Shown: positions 1 through 8,242, counted from the first letter of the stretch. The stretch: DNA of 64,000 bases from CBDBON01 sp965208395 (GCA_965208395.1 CBDBON010000003.1:124001-188000); one strand, 5' to 3'. Made by a program: numbers and translations. The notes: generated from the sequence alone by a model not told the origin.

Positions 1-1980
1 CTTGAGCGGAGTCCTTCTCGCCTCCTCGCGGATGCGTGACATCAGGTAGATGTTGTAATCAACGCTCAGCGCGTTCAGGAACACGAAGAGGTAGAATGGG
101 ACTGCCGCCCCAACACCGGCGTGACCCACTACGACGACAAACACTACGACCGCGAAGCCGAGGGTCGCAAAGTATGTGAAGGCGATCGTGGCCATCAGAT
201 AGAGGGGCGCGATCAACGAGCGCAACAGCAGCGCCAACACAACCCCGATCGCCAGCAGGATTAGAGGAAGCACCACGAGCGAGTCTCGATCGCCGGCGGT
301 TCGTGTGTCGTAAGATTCGGCCGTGTCTCCGCCAATGAGTACGCTTCCTCCAGGGAAACCCAGTTCCTCTCCCGTCGCTCGGGCGAGGGTGCGCAGCTCG
401 GGCACGGCATCGAGCCCCTCCTGGGAGAAGGGATTGTCCTTCAGCACGACGTCGATACGCGCCGCACCTCCATCTGCTGAGACGAACCTTCGCGCGACCG
501 ACTCCGGCAACAGGGAGACCGGGGGGCCGTCGGCGCCGAGTGGCCTGCTGGGACCGTAGGCGCCGGCGACGGCTGGGTGGCTGACCAGTTCGAGTGTAAG
601 GACATCCAGCTGCTCGAGTGCGGCCGGATCGAGCGCGTTCGCGCCCGGGGGCAAAGAGACATAGAGTCGTGTGGGTGAGAGCTCTCCGGCTGGAAAGCCG
701 CCGCGCAGAAGCTCGAAACTGCGAACGGACTCCGCATTGCCCGGCAGGCTCTCAAGCTGATCGTAGTTGGTGCGGTATGGGATCAGGCCAGCCACCAGGA
801 CTGAGAGGCCCACCATCGTAACGGCAAGAGTGAGGCCCGGCCAACGCAGAACGACAGCTCCGACCCTGCCGTACACGCTGCGCCTCCAGTCGACCGGGGT
901 CGCCGTTGCGGTCTCCAATCGGGGCTGTAAGGGCCAGAAGGCGCGCCTTCCAAGGATCGTCAACACCGCCGGGATAAGGGTGAGCGCTGCCAACATCATC
1001 AACGCCACGGCAAGGGCTATGACGGGACCGAGCGCCTGGTAGGAACGCAGCGTCGCGAGCCCGAGCGCTGCGCAGGCGACCAGGATCGTGGCTCCCGCCG
1101 AGGCTACGGCACCGCCGACGCCGCGCATAGTCTGTCTCATCGCCTCGTGGCGGTCGGCATGCCGCGTCAGCTCCTCACGGAAGCGCGCCGAGACGAAGAG
1201 CACGTAGTCGGTCCCTGTTCCGAAGAGAACCACGGTCATGATCCCGGTCGTCTGTCCGGAAACTGGCAGCCCGAAGCTGAGGGCGTACCATGCAGCTATG
1301 GCTCCAGCGAGTTGAAAGACGAGGCCAACTCCCAGCAGTGGGACCGAAGCCATGACAGGAGAGCGGTAGATGATGACCAGCAGCACCAGCACGAGAAGGA
1401 CGGTTACCAGCAGGAGCAGCGTGTCGATCTGCGAGAACACCCCTACCAAGTCGACGATCAACCCGCCGGGACCGCCCACGGCGATCTCGACGCCTGGCAG
1501 ATCGAAGGACGCCGAGCGATCTCGGATGGCCTCCACCGTGTCGAGGAACGGCTGTTCAGCAGGCTCGCCAACTACTTCAGCGAAGACGTACATGGTCGTG
1601 CCGTCATCAGACACCAGGCCGGACTGCTGACCTGTGGCTGCGTCCGGACTGAGCACCTGGGTCACATTGTCCGGCGCTTCGGGGCCTGACAACCATGTCG
1701 AGATCTCGGCCGCAGCCCCGTACGCGCCAGACCCCAGCCCGGTATGTTCACGAAACACGATCAAGACCGGCGTACCCCCGGTTGGAAAGCGCTCCCGTGC
1801 GAACTCATAGGCCCGTGTCGCCTCAGCGTCCCTGGGTAGGAAAAGCGCCTGCTCATTTTCGCTGGCTTCGTCCAGCCTCGGGAGCAGCGAGATCAGTAGC
1901 CCGGCGACGAACAGCCAGACGACGAGCGTTATCCATTTGCCACGAGGGCTGGACACGAAGTCGGTCAGGTTGCTCAGCAC
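1..1980 (-). CDS. MMPL/RND-family membrane transporter (3' end beyond window)
   Basis: Member of the MMPL branch of the RND superfamily, inner-membrane proteins that export lipids, small molecules or drugs using the proton gradient. About 660 residues are in the window and the C-terminus runs off the left edge; family members are usually 700-750. The N-terminus (LSNLTDFVSSPRGKW) leads into a first membrane helix, then an extracytoplasmic loop, a cluster of helices with the family motif TGTDYVLFVSARFREE, a second loop, and a second cluster with SVDYNIYLMSRIREE near the edge. The two GxDY-type motifs mark the two internal repeats. The likely start is GTG at 1980-1978, overlapping the TAG stop of the upstream regulator (TAGTG), so translation is coupled and the regulator probably controls this exporter. 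Substrate unknown. Confidence 0.93.
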   Translation of the reverse strand, partial: MLSNLTDFVSSPRGKWITLVVWLFVAGLLISLLPRLDEASENEQALFLPRDAEATRAYEFARERFPTGGTPVLIVFREHTGLGSGAYGAAAEISTWLSGPEAPDNVTQVLSPDAATGQQSGLVSDDGTTMYVFAEVVGEPAEQPFLDTVEAIRDRSASFDLPGVEIAVGGPGGLIVDLVGVFSQIDTLLLLVTVLLVLVLLVIIYRSPVMASVPLLGVGLVFQLAGAIAAWYALSFGLPVSGQTTGIMTVVLFGTGTDYVLFVSARFREELTRHADRHEAMRQTMRGVGGAVASAGATILVACAALGLATLRSYQALGPVIALAVALMMLAALTLIPAVLTILGRRAFWPLQPRLETATATPVDWRRSVYGRVGAVVLRWPGLTLAVTMVGLSVLVAGLIPYRTNYDQLESLPGNAESVRSFELLRGGFPAGELSPTRLYVSLPPGANALDPAALEQLDVLTLELVSHPAVAGAYGPSRPLGADGPPVSLLPESVARRFVSADGGAARIDVVLKDNPFSQEGLDAVPELRTLARATGEELGFPGGSVLIGGDTAESYDTRTAGDRDSLVVLPLILLAIGVVLALLLRSLIAPLYLMATIAFTYFATLGFAVVVFVVVVGHAGVGAAVPFYLFVFLNALSVDYNIYLMSRIREEARRTPLK

Positions 1981-2939
1981 TACCCGCACCCGTTCCCGTA
2001 CGGCATGATGTACTGTCTCTCCGATCTTGCGTCACGATGGAAGCGCCAGCAGTCGTCCATAGGCATCTCAAGAGCCTGGGAGATCTTCAGCAGCGCACCG
2101 ACAGTCAGGTTCTGCCTCCCGTGTTCGACTGCGCTTATGTAGGTTCGGTCCAGACCGGAAGCCTTCCCCAATTCTTGCTGAGTCATCCCGAGGCGCGTCC
2201 GGATCGCCTTGATTCGCCGGCCCAACAACGTCAGGTGCTCTTCCAGCGTCAGCCTCTTGTCAGCCACGCCAACGAGGCGGCGCGCCTCTCGGACGGCCTC
2301 CAGGGCATTTCCGGCTATGGCGTCGCACCCCAATGCGGTCGGATCCACTCCATTCCCGCTTAGTGCTCTTCCACCCAAGAGTATTTTCGGAGTCGGCTCG
2401 CCCGGGGCTCGGATCGCGTCAGCGGCTGCCCTGACATGCGGGAGGAACTCAGGCAGTGTTGAAGAGAGCGCCACGAGATCGACGCCGCGTTGTCGAACGA
2501 ACTCTCCAAGGTCTCTGGCCGGGGTGTCGTTACCAAGGAAATCGATCTCCCAGCCATCCATCTCGAGGAAGTCCGCTACGAATCTCGCGCCGATGGTGTG
2601 CCTATCTCCTTCTACAGGTGTTACGACAGCCCTGAAACCGAGGTCAGGCTGCAGCGACACGCCGCGTCTCAGAAAGTCCATGATCCCCATCGTGATTGTC
2701 GTCGCCAGGTGCTCTTCAGCGATACCGATGGCGCCTTTGCGCCATCGTTCGCCGATCCTGGCCTGGGCGGGTGACAGCACCTGCAGGTATATCTCCGCGC
2801 GACTGGCCCCTCGATTGAGCGCCTGGTCGATCACCGAGTGCGCCACGGCAGACTGACCCAAGGCCAATGCGTCGTCATATCTACTCCTCGCTTCGGCCAG
2901 TCGATCGGCTACACCCATCTGAGTCCCGCTCCAAGACAT
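1980..2939 (-). CDS. B12-binding regulator with C-terminal Xre-type HTH
   Basis: Predicted cobalamin-dependent transcription factor of 319 residues. Residues about 25-90 form the helical cap with W66-x9-E76-H77, the motif that shields adenosylcobalamin in CarH-type photoreceptors. Residues about 103-225 form the Rossmann-like B12 domain with D112-R-H-T-I-G117 (DxHxxG), an SxL-like S160-T-L and a GG near 190. Residues about 240-300 are an Xre/Cro helix-turn-helix (GMTQQELGKASGLDRTYIS). CarH and LitR instead carry an N-terminal MerR domain, so this is a different architecture. The residue after W66 is Arg, not the His that ligates cobalt after photolysis in Thermus CarH. Alternative start ATG at 2918 has a better Shine-Dalgarno (GGAG). 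The gene overlaps the MMPL gene. Light or B12 sensing is inference. Confidence 0.88.
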   Translation of the reverse strand: MSWSGTQMGVADRLAEARSRYDDALALGQSAVAHSVIDQALNRGASRAEIYLQVLSPAQARIGERWRKGAIGIAEEHLATTITMGIMDFLRRGVSLQPDLGFRAVVTPVEGDRHTIGARFVADFLEMDGWEIDFLGNDTPARDLGEFVRQRGVDLVALSSTLPEFLPHVRAAADAIRAPGEPTPKILLGGRALSGNGVDPTALGCDAIAGNALEAVREARRLVGVADKRLTLEEHLTLLGRRIKAIRTRLGMTQQELGKASGLDRTYISAVEHGRQNLTVGALLKISQALEMPMDDCWRFHRDARSERQYIMPYGNGCG

Positions 2940-2945
2940 GGTTGT

Positions 2946-2990
2946 TATAGACTATAATAGACATAGTGGCAAAAAAATGATAGTCTTATA
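2946..2990. promoter_or_regulatory. AT-rich divergent intergenic region with inverted repeat (candidate operator)
   Basis: Between the B12/Xre regulator (minus) and the DUF378 gene (plus). TATAGACTAT (2946-2955) is inverted as ATAGTCTTATA (2980-2990), with one extra base in the second arm. A TATAAT hexamer sits at 2953-2958. Base composition is much more AT-rich than its surroundings. The placement suits autoregulation or control of both transcripts; no binding evidence is available. Confidence 0.5.
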
Positions 2991-3021
2991 CAACATACAA
3001 TTCTCCAATGGAGGTGACGGA

Positions 3022-3228
3022 ATGGAAGTGGTCCAGATCATAGCGATAGTTCTTGCGGCGGTCGGTGCACTGAACTGGGGCCTCGTGGGTCTGTTCAATT
3101 TCGACCTAGTGGCCTTCGTGGCAGGAGGGTCGAAGTTCGGCGAGGTCAACCTCCTGTCGAGGATCGTCTATATACTGGTCGCCATCGCGGGGATAGTCGC
3201 TCTGACGGCGATCGCGGAGCTAGCCTAG
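3022..3228 (+). CDS. DUF378 family small membrane protein
   Basis: Sixty-eight residues, the usual size for DUF378. Two hydrophobic segments are visible: VVQIIAIVLAAVGALNWGLV near the N-terminus and IVYILVAIAGIVALTAI near the C-terminus, with the family hallmark ALNWGL-G-FNFDLV between them. The start at 3022 is chosen because GGAGG (3010-3014) lies a few bases upstream; an upstream in-frame ATG at 2938 would add 28 residues unlike the family and run across the putative operator. Function unknown; probably an inner-membrane protein. It is divergent from the B12/Xre regulator and could be its target. Confidence 0.85.
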   Translation: MEVVQIIAIVLAAVGALNWGLVGLFNFDLVAFVAGGSKFGEVNLLSRIVYILVAIAGIVALTAIAELA

Positions 3229-3304
3229 CCTCGATCCCCGATAGGGCTTCTTCGCTGTTGATCAGCTCAGTCTGAACCCGCTGTGGTTTCTGCAGCTAAG
3301 GAGA

Positions 3305-4792
3305 ATGGTGGCTCGTCTCCAAACCATACTGGTCTGCGGCGCCACAGGATACATCGGGGGAAGGTTAGTCCCCCGCCTGGTCGAGGAAGGGTTCGATGTT
3401 CGCGTCCTGGTACGCAGCCGTACCAGGACGCTCTCTCGTTCCTGGTTTGACAAGGTCGAGGTGGTCGTCGGCGACGCCTTAGATCCCGAAGTCCTCTTCA
3501 AAGCACTCGAGGGCGTGGATGCCGCATACTATCTGATTCACAGTATGTCCAGCGGCTCAGGATTCCACGAGCTGGACATCGAAACCGCCCGCTCCTTCGG
3601 CCGAACTGCAAGGAGGGCAGACGTTCGGAACATCATCTACTTGGGCGGGCTGGGAGATCCTGAGGCCGACCTTTCACGGCACCTGCGCTCCCGACAGGAG
3701 ACCGGACGAACGCTCCGCGAAAGCGGTGTTCCGGTCACTGAGTTTCGGGCCGCCGTGATTATTGGAGCGGGCAGCATCTCTTTGGAGATGATCCGCTACC
3801 TGGTGGAGCGTCTGCCGGTCATGGTCTGTCCCCGGTGGATATACTCCCGCATTCAGCCAGTTGCCATCGGGGACCTCCTCGAATACCTGGTCTCCTCCCT
3901 GAAAACCTCGGAAAGCTGGGGACGTGTCATTGAGATCGGAGGGAAGGATGTGACCACCTACCGGGGGTTGATGCTCGGCTATGCCAGGGCCAGAGGGCTC
4001 CGGCGTCTGTTGCTCCCCGTCCCGGTCCTGACTCCCCGCCTCTCTTCTTACTGGGTGCACTGGATGACCCCGATCCCCGCCAGGATCGCTGTACCTCTTG
4101 TGGAGGGACTCCGCAACGACGTCGTTGTCACCAACGATCTCGCGCGCGAACTGTTCCCACACATCCAGCCTCAGGACTACGCCTCAGCCATCGGCAAGGT
4201 GATTGATGACCTGGACGAGGGACGGATAGATACCTCCTGGAGCGATGCGGTGGGCAAGTGCGTAGACTCGCCGGAACCGGTCAGTTTGGAGTCCCGCCAG
4301 GGGATGATCATCGAACGCCGTTACAGAGAAGTCGACGGCTCGGCCCGGGATGTGTACGAGGTGGTCACCGGCATTGGAGCTGCACGAGGCTGGTACTTTG
4401 CAAACTGGCTGTGGCGATTGCGCGGCGGGATTGACCGGCTATTGGGCGGCGTCGGCCTCCGCAGAGGACGTCGCCATCCCGATGAGCTGCGTATCGGCGA
4501 CGCTCTGGACTTCTGGCGGGTAGAAGCGCTGGAAGCAGACCGCATGGTTCGTCTGAGGGCCGAGATGAAGCTTCCGGGACGTGCCTGGCTCCAGTACGAA
4601 GTCCAGGGAACTCAGGAGGGCAAGACTCGTCTGGAGCAGACTGTTGTGTTCATCCCGAGAGGCTTGGCGGGGCTCATCTACTGGTATGCTCTATACCCCA
4701 TCCATGCCTGGATATTTCGAGGTCTCATCAAGGCGACCGCCCTGCGCGCAGAACGCCTAAAGGCCCATCACGGTGACCAACCTAGTTCCTGA
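3305..4792 (+). CDS. NAD(P)-binding SDR-like protein with C-terminal DUF2867
   Basis: A 495-residue protein of the YbjT/DUF2867 type. Residues 6-230 are an atypical short-chain dehydrogenase/NmrA-like Rossmann fold starting with LVCGATGYIGGRLVPRL, the nucleotide-binding GxxGxxG motif, followed by DALDPEVL and YYLIHSM. Residues about 330-480 match DUF2867 (YREVDGSARDVYEVVTGIGAARGWYFANWLWRLRG, interrupted in family alignments by variable loops). An AAGGAG at 3299-3303 supports the ATG at 3305. Substrate is unknown; members of this class are often annotated as nucleoside-diphosphate-sugar epimerases without direct proof. Stands alone, about 75 bp after DUF378. Confidence 0.85.
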   Translation: MVARLQTILVCGATGYIGGRLVPRLVEEGFDVRVLVRSRTRTLSRSWFDKVEVVVGDALDPEVLFKALEGVDAAYYLIHSMSSGSGFHELDIETARSFGRTARRADVRNIIYLGGLGDPEADLSRHLRSRQETGRTLRESGVPVTEFRAAVIIGAGSISLEMIRYLVERLPVMVCPRWIYSRIQPVAIGDLLEYLVSSLKTSESWGRVIEIGGKDVTTYRGLMLGYARARGLRRLLLPVPVLTPRLSSYWVHWMTPIPARIAVPLVEGLRNDVVVTNDLARELFPHIQPQDYASAIGKVIDDLDEGRIDTSWSDAVGKCVDSPEPVSLESRQGMIIERRYREVDGSARDVYEVVTGIGAARGWYFANWLWRLRGGIDRLLGGVGLRRGRRHPDELRIGDALDFWRVEALEADRMVRLRAEMKLPGRAWLQYEVQGTQEGKTRLEQTVVFIPRGLAGLIYWYALYPIHAWIFRGLIKATALRAERLKAHHGDQPSS

Positions 4793-4913
4793 AGGCTTGA
4801 ACAGATGACCGTGCAACGTTAACGCCTTAGGAGTCAACAGCCGCGGTTGCACTGCCCGCGGTCTTGATTGAGCAGACCCGGGTACCAATCACAAACGATC
4901 CATTATGCGGTAT

Positions 4914-5255
4914 TCACCGGCTGTCCGGGGCCCGGTCCCACTCCTTGGACAGCAGGAGGCCGGTCAATATCAGGCTCGCCGGCGCCGCGCAGGTGATCAT
5001 CAGGCCGACGCGCAGGCTCCCTGTCCACTCCTGGATCGCCCCCGTCAGGATAGGCCCGGCGAACGCCCCTACCCCTACTACCGTGTAGATCGACGACGTG
5101 ACGATAGCCACCTCGCGAGGCTTTATCCCGCGCAGCTCGAACGGAATCGTCATCAGCACGGGGAAGAAGCTCCACCCCACGCTCTGGATCATGAAGACCA
5201 TGAACAGCACAGGATACGAGCCCACCCATAGAAGAGTCGAGGCCGTCTTCTTATA
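4914..5255 (-). pseudogene. Duplicated C-terminal fragment of the MFS transporter
   Basis: This stretch is nearly the same as 11766-12105, the 3' part of the intact MFS transporter gene at 11755-13002. Both encode GSYPVLF-VFMIQSVGWSFF, IPFELRGIKPREVAIVTSS and TGAIQEWTGSLRVGLMITC. The copy here covers about 105 residues from the last four helices, with scattered substitutions (for example IVWVGAFVG became VVGVGAFAG). Similarity stops near 5255, where the sequence becomes unrelated. It has no start codon context or N-terminal half, so it is a remnant of a partial duplication, about 6.5 kb from the parent copy. Confidence 0.85.
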
Positions 5256-5296
5256 GACACAGCCATCCTCTCACGGGTTACTGTGCAGGTCTGCTC

Positions 5297-5362
5297 GCCC
5301 CAGGTGGCGGAACGGTAGACGCGGCGGACCTAAGATCCGCTCCCCGTAAGGGCGTGGGGGTT
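5297..5362 (+). pseudogene. tRNA-Leu remnant lacking a proper T arm and 3' acceptor
   Basis: The sequence follows a bacterial tRNA-Leu from the acceptor 5' strand through CCAGGTGGCGGAAC, the D-loop GGTAGACGC, the anticodon stem-loop GCGGA-CCTAAGA-TCCGC (anticodon TAA, but C where the invariant T33 should be) and the variable arm CCCCGTAAGGGCGTGGGGGTT. After about 5362 the expected TTCGANTCCCC and CCTGGGG-type acceptor are absent; GGCTTTACCCACCGG follows. A CCTGG at 5380-5384 could pair with CCAGG at 5300-5304, but no normal T arm lies between. I read this as a tRNA gene cut at the T loop, with transposase remnant sequence joined to it. Confidence 0.6.
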
Positions 5363-5379
5363 GGCTTTACCCACCGGTG

Positions 5380-5573
5380 CCTGGATCAGTCAGTATCTCT
5401 GGACCATATCCTGTGCTTCAAACATCCACGTAGGGTCTCCAGGGACAACACCGTCAAGTACAAACGGCGCACCCTCCAACTGTTGCCTGGCGAAGCTCGT
5501 CCGACTTATGCTGAGGTGCAGGAGGATCCGGACGGTCGCCCCTTGGTGCAATATCAAGGACAGACTATCCCTT
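5380..5573 (+). pseudogene. ISNCY-like transposase remnant, part before the IS21 insertion
   Basis: In frame from about 5380 the translation reads LDHILCFKHPRRVSRDNTVKYK and then LQLLPGEARPTYAEVQEDPDGRPLVQYQGQTIP. This resembles the C-terminal part of ISNCY-type transposases (LCFK, DNTV, LQLLP, SYAGARVEV, YQG-TIP signatures, from memory of the family). A few residues of the usual YAGARVEV appear deleted (YAEV). The N-terminal catalytic part is missing. The frame stops at the IS21-family element at 5574 and resumes at 7820 after the CCTT duplication. Not functional. Confidence 0.7.
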
Positions 5574-5675
5574 TGTCAATGCTAAGTTAGATTTGACCCT
5601 TTTCCGCTAAGTTAGAACTGACCCACCTTGTCGTTAAGTCGCCTCCTTTCTGGCAAGCAAGAGTGCCTGTTGGAT

Positions 5676-6479
5676 TTAGACGTCGCCGGAGCTAGCGGCT
5701 TCAGGCGATGTCGATAGCAGTTGATGGGAGGCGAAGAGTCCGGCCTGCCTCTTGCCTTTAAGCCGGTAGCTCTCGCCTCGGATGTTGAGGACGTGGCTGT
5801 GGTGCAGCAGCCGGTCCAGGATGGCCGAGGCGATGACGGTATCGCCCAGAAGCTCACCCCACTCGGCGAAGCCCTTGTTGGAGGTGAGGATGATGCTGCC
5901 CCGCTCATAGCGAGCCGACACCAGGGTGAAGAAGGCGGTGGAGGCGTCCCGGTCGTAAGGCCAGATGCCGAACTCGTCCACGATGAGTAGCTTGGGCGAC
6001 AGGTAGACCCGCATGCGCCGTTGGAGGTTGTTCTCCACCCTGGCCTTCCTCAGGTCCTCCATCAGGTCGTAGGCTCGGACGAAGTAGGCCCCCTGGCTCT
6101 TCTCGATGGCCTTGAGCGCTAGGGCCACCGCCAGATGGGTCTTGCCCACACCTGGCGGTCCCAGGAGCAGCAGGTTGGTGGCTTCAGCGACGAAGGACAG
6201 GCCGGCCAGTTCCCGCACCTGTCGCTCGTCGATGGAGGGCTGGAACGAGAAGTCGAACTGCTCCAAGGTCCGGTGGAAGGGGAGGTGAGCCAGCTTCGTC
6301 CTGGTGGACATGTACCGCTCCTTCCGGGCGGCCACTTCCACGCCGAGTAGCTCTGCCAGCATCTCGGGGTAGGTCAGTTTCTTGGTGGCCGCAGCGTCCA
6401 GGGAGTTGTCCAGGGCTTCGACGGCCTGCTTGAGGCCCAGCGTCTCCAGGTGCTGGCGAGCCTGTTCCAGCGCGATCAT
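5676..6479 (-). CDS. istB: IstB-like AAA+ ATPase of IS21 element (copy 1)
   Basis: Helper ATPase of IS21 transposition, 267 residues. Walker A is LLGPPGVGKTHLAVAL at about residues 107-121 and Walker B is LLIVDEFG near 165. The family regulates target choice and stimulates the IstA transposase, resembling DnaA/DnaC-type AAA+ proteins. The start codon overlaps the istA stop as ATGA (6479-6476), so translation is coupled. Length is normal for IstB (250-270), and no frameshift is seen, so the copy looks functional. The copy at 32445-33248 encodes the same protein. Confidence 0.95.
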   Translation of the reverse strand: MIALEQARQHLETLGLKQAVEALDNSLDAAATKKLTYPEMLAELLGVEVAARKERYMSTRTKLAHLPFHRTLEQFDFSFQPSIDERQVRELAGLSFVAEATNLLLLGPPGVGKTHLAVALALKAIEKSQGAYFVRAYDLMEDLRKARVENNLQRRMRVYLSPKLLIVDEFGIWPYDRDASTAFFTLVSARYERGSIILTSNKGFAEWGELLGDTVIASAILDRLLHHSHVLNIRGESYRLKGKRQAGLFASHQLLSTSPEAASSGDV

Positions 6480-7711
6480 CGCCCACCTCCCACCGCTGCC
6501 AACTCGTACACCTCCAGGGAGCGGCGCTCCACTTGGCCCACAGGGATCTGCACCGCCACGGCTTCCTTACGAGGACGATCATCGCCGCCGGGCAGTCCGT
6601 CCCACTGGCCCGGCAGTGTGAGGCGCTGACCGGTCCGCTGGGCTTGGGGATGCACCGCCAGCCGCACGTCGCCCGACCAGACCTCCACCGTACCGGCCCG
6701 CACACCCACCTGGACCGTCGAACCCGCCCAGCTCCAGGGCACGCCGTAGCGAGACCTCTCCCAGTGGACGTAGCCGTCCCTGGCCACCTTCCGCTCCTCC
6801 CGCATGTAGGGCGCAAGGCCCGAACGCGGCGGCAGGCTGCCCAGGTGGGCGAGCTCCTCAGCCAGCATCTCTCGGGGGACCCGGTGCGTCGTCCCATGGA
6901 CTCGCCGATTGGCCACCGCATCGCACCACTCCAGGGCCTGGCGGTTCATGTCTGCGTCGTCGGTGAAGCGGACACCGGGCCACAGGTTGCCCCGGACGTA
7001 CTTCACGCCGCTCTCCACCTTGCCCTTCGTCTGCGCTCGGTAGGGTCGGCACAGACGGAGGTCGAAGCCCATTCGCAGTGAGAAGTCCAGCATCCGGCTG
7101 TTCCACTCCGGCCTGCCCTCCCTGTCACGCCCCAGGACCACCACCTTGGCGTTGTCGTACAGGCAGCGGCGGGGAACACCACCGAAGTACTCGAAGGCGT
7201 TCAGATGGCACCTGATGAAGGTCGCCACGTCGGCGCGCCGGACGAACTCCACGTAGATGGTCCGAGACCAGCTCAGCACCATCACGAAGGCCCAGACCCG
7301 GTGCTTGCGCCCGTCCTCTCCGACATAGGCGAAGCTGCCCCAGTCCACCTGTGCCTGCTCGCCTGGCGCCGTCTCGAACCGCACCGTCGCACGGGGCTGA
7401 CGCGGCCGACGCCGAGGCCGCACGTAGTTGGTCAGCGTCGGATAGCTGCCGTCGTAGCCCAACTCCCGGATCTCCCGCAGCAGCACCACGCAGTTGTCCA
7501 CTCCCGCCGACAGCCGACCATCTATGTGACCCTTGTATGGGTCCAGCTTCGACCCCTGCTTCTCTCGCCGCTTGGCCTTGGGCACCTCGTCGGAGCGCAC
7601 GTACTTGCGCACGGTGTTCCGGGAAATCCCCAACTCCCTCGATATCCCTCGGATCGAGCTTCCATCGCCCTTCAACTCGTATAACTCTCTCACTAACCCA
7701 CCTCCTATCAT
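6476..7711 (-). CDS. istA: IstA-like DDE transposase of IS21 element (copy 1)
   Basis: Transposase of the IS21 element, 411 residues. The N-terminus carries a helix-turn-helix (GSSIRGISRELGISRNTVRKY, residues about 16-36), followed by the RNase H-like integrase core: QAQVDWGSF supplies the first acidic residue, VVVLGRD and YDNAKVVVL the second region, and KGKVESGVKYVRGN the Glu region. The C-terminus contains a beta-barrel-like segment (SRYGVPWSWAGSTVQV). A GGAGGTGGG lies just upstream of the start at 7711. It overlaps istB by 4 bp. The identical gene recurs at 33245-34480. Confidence 0.95.
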   Translation of the reverse strand: MIGGGLVRELYELKGDGSSIRGISRELGISRNTVRKYVRSDEVPKAKRREKQGSKLDPYKGHIDGRLSAGVDNCVVLLREIRELGYDGSYPTLTNYVRPRRRPRQPRATVRFETAPGEQAQVDWGSFAYVGEDGRKHRVWAFVMVLSWSRTIYVEFVRRADVATFIRCHLNAFEYFGGVPRRCLYDNAKVVVLGRDREGRPEWNSRMLDFSLRMGFDLRLCRPYRAQTKGKVESGVKYVRGNLWPGVRFTDDADMNRQALEWCDAVANRRVHGTTHRVPREMLAEELAHLGSLPPRSGLAPYMREERKVARDGYVHWERSRYGVPWSWAGSTVQVGVRAGTVEVWSGDVRLAVHPQAQRTGQRLTLPGQWDGLPGGDDRPRKEAVAVQIPVGQVERRSLEVYELAAVGGGR

Positions 7712-7819
7712 TTGACTTGCTGCACCTCCTAATCGGTTTCCCGACGAAGATGCGTCCGCTATCGGGGTGGGTCAATTCCAAATTAGCGCTACTGGGTCAG
7801 TTTAGAGTTAGCACTAACA

Positions 7820-8118
7820 CCTTCACAGGAGGCGGCGCCACGCCCGGTCCAGCTGAGGAAGAGTGCGGCGGCTCTCCCGGAGAGCTCTGGACAGGCCCGC
7901 GACGTCAATGGCACCGGACACGGCTGGGCCCCGGGACTTGAGGCCCCGAAAGTCCAAGGCAAAGCAACATCTAATGCCCACAGCTCGACAGAGGGAACTC
8001 TGGGAGAAAGCGCAGCAGGCTAAGCGCCGAGGCCCATCACTCGGGGCTATGGCCCGCGAACTCGGAGTCCGCTGAACACCGTTCGCAGGTACGCCTTGGC
8101 CGACAACCTTCCACTCAG
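7820..8118 (+). pseudogene. ISNCY-like transposase remnant, part after the IS21 insertion
   Basis: Continues the frame broken at 5573: joining ...ATCCCTT to CACAGGAGGCG gives QTIPSQEAAPRPVQLRKS, followed by a Gly/Ala-rich stretch. A second frame then encodes MPTARQRELWEKAQQAKRRG and SLGAMARELGVR. After a stop and a frame change near 8074 it continues as NTVRRYALADN, completing a helix-turn-helix (ARELGxxxNTVRRY). At least two frame changes are needed, so this is a decayed transposase tail that was probably already broken before the IS21 insertion. Confidence 0.6.
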
Positions 8119-8242
8119 GAAGAAAAAAGGTACAATCGGTATGCAGCAGCCTCAGAAAGTAACCCCTATCTGAATGGGACTTTCTCGCTGACCCACTAAG
8201 CGGCCATTTTCGCTGGACAGCAACGGTAGGCCAAGAGTGAGT

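Larger units (their letters stand above)
5574..7819 (-). mobile_element. IS21-family insertion sequence, copy 1
   Basis: A 2246-bp element bounded by TGTCAATGCTAAG at the left and its imperfect inverse at the right (TGTTAGTGCTAAC read from the other strand); both ends reach TGACCC. A second internal copy of the GCTAA...TGACCC motif follows at each end, as is typical of the multiple terminal repeats of IS21 elements. It carries istA and istB on the minus strand. Flanks are CCTT at 5570-5573 and CCTT at 7820-7823, a 4-bp target duplication. It sits inside a decayed transposase gene: removing the element and one CCTT restores a continuous reading frame. An apparently identical copy lies at 32343-34588 in the same orientation. 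Confidence 0.95.
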
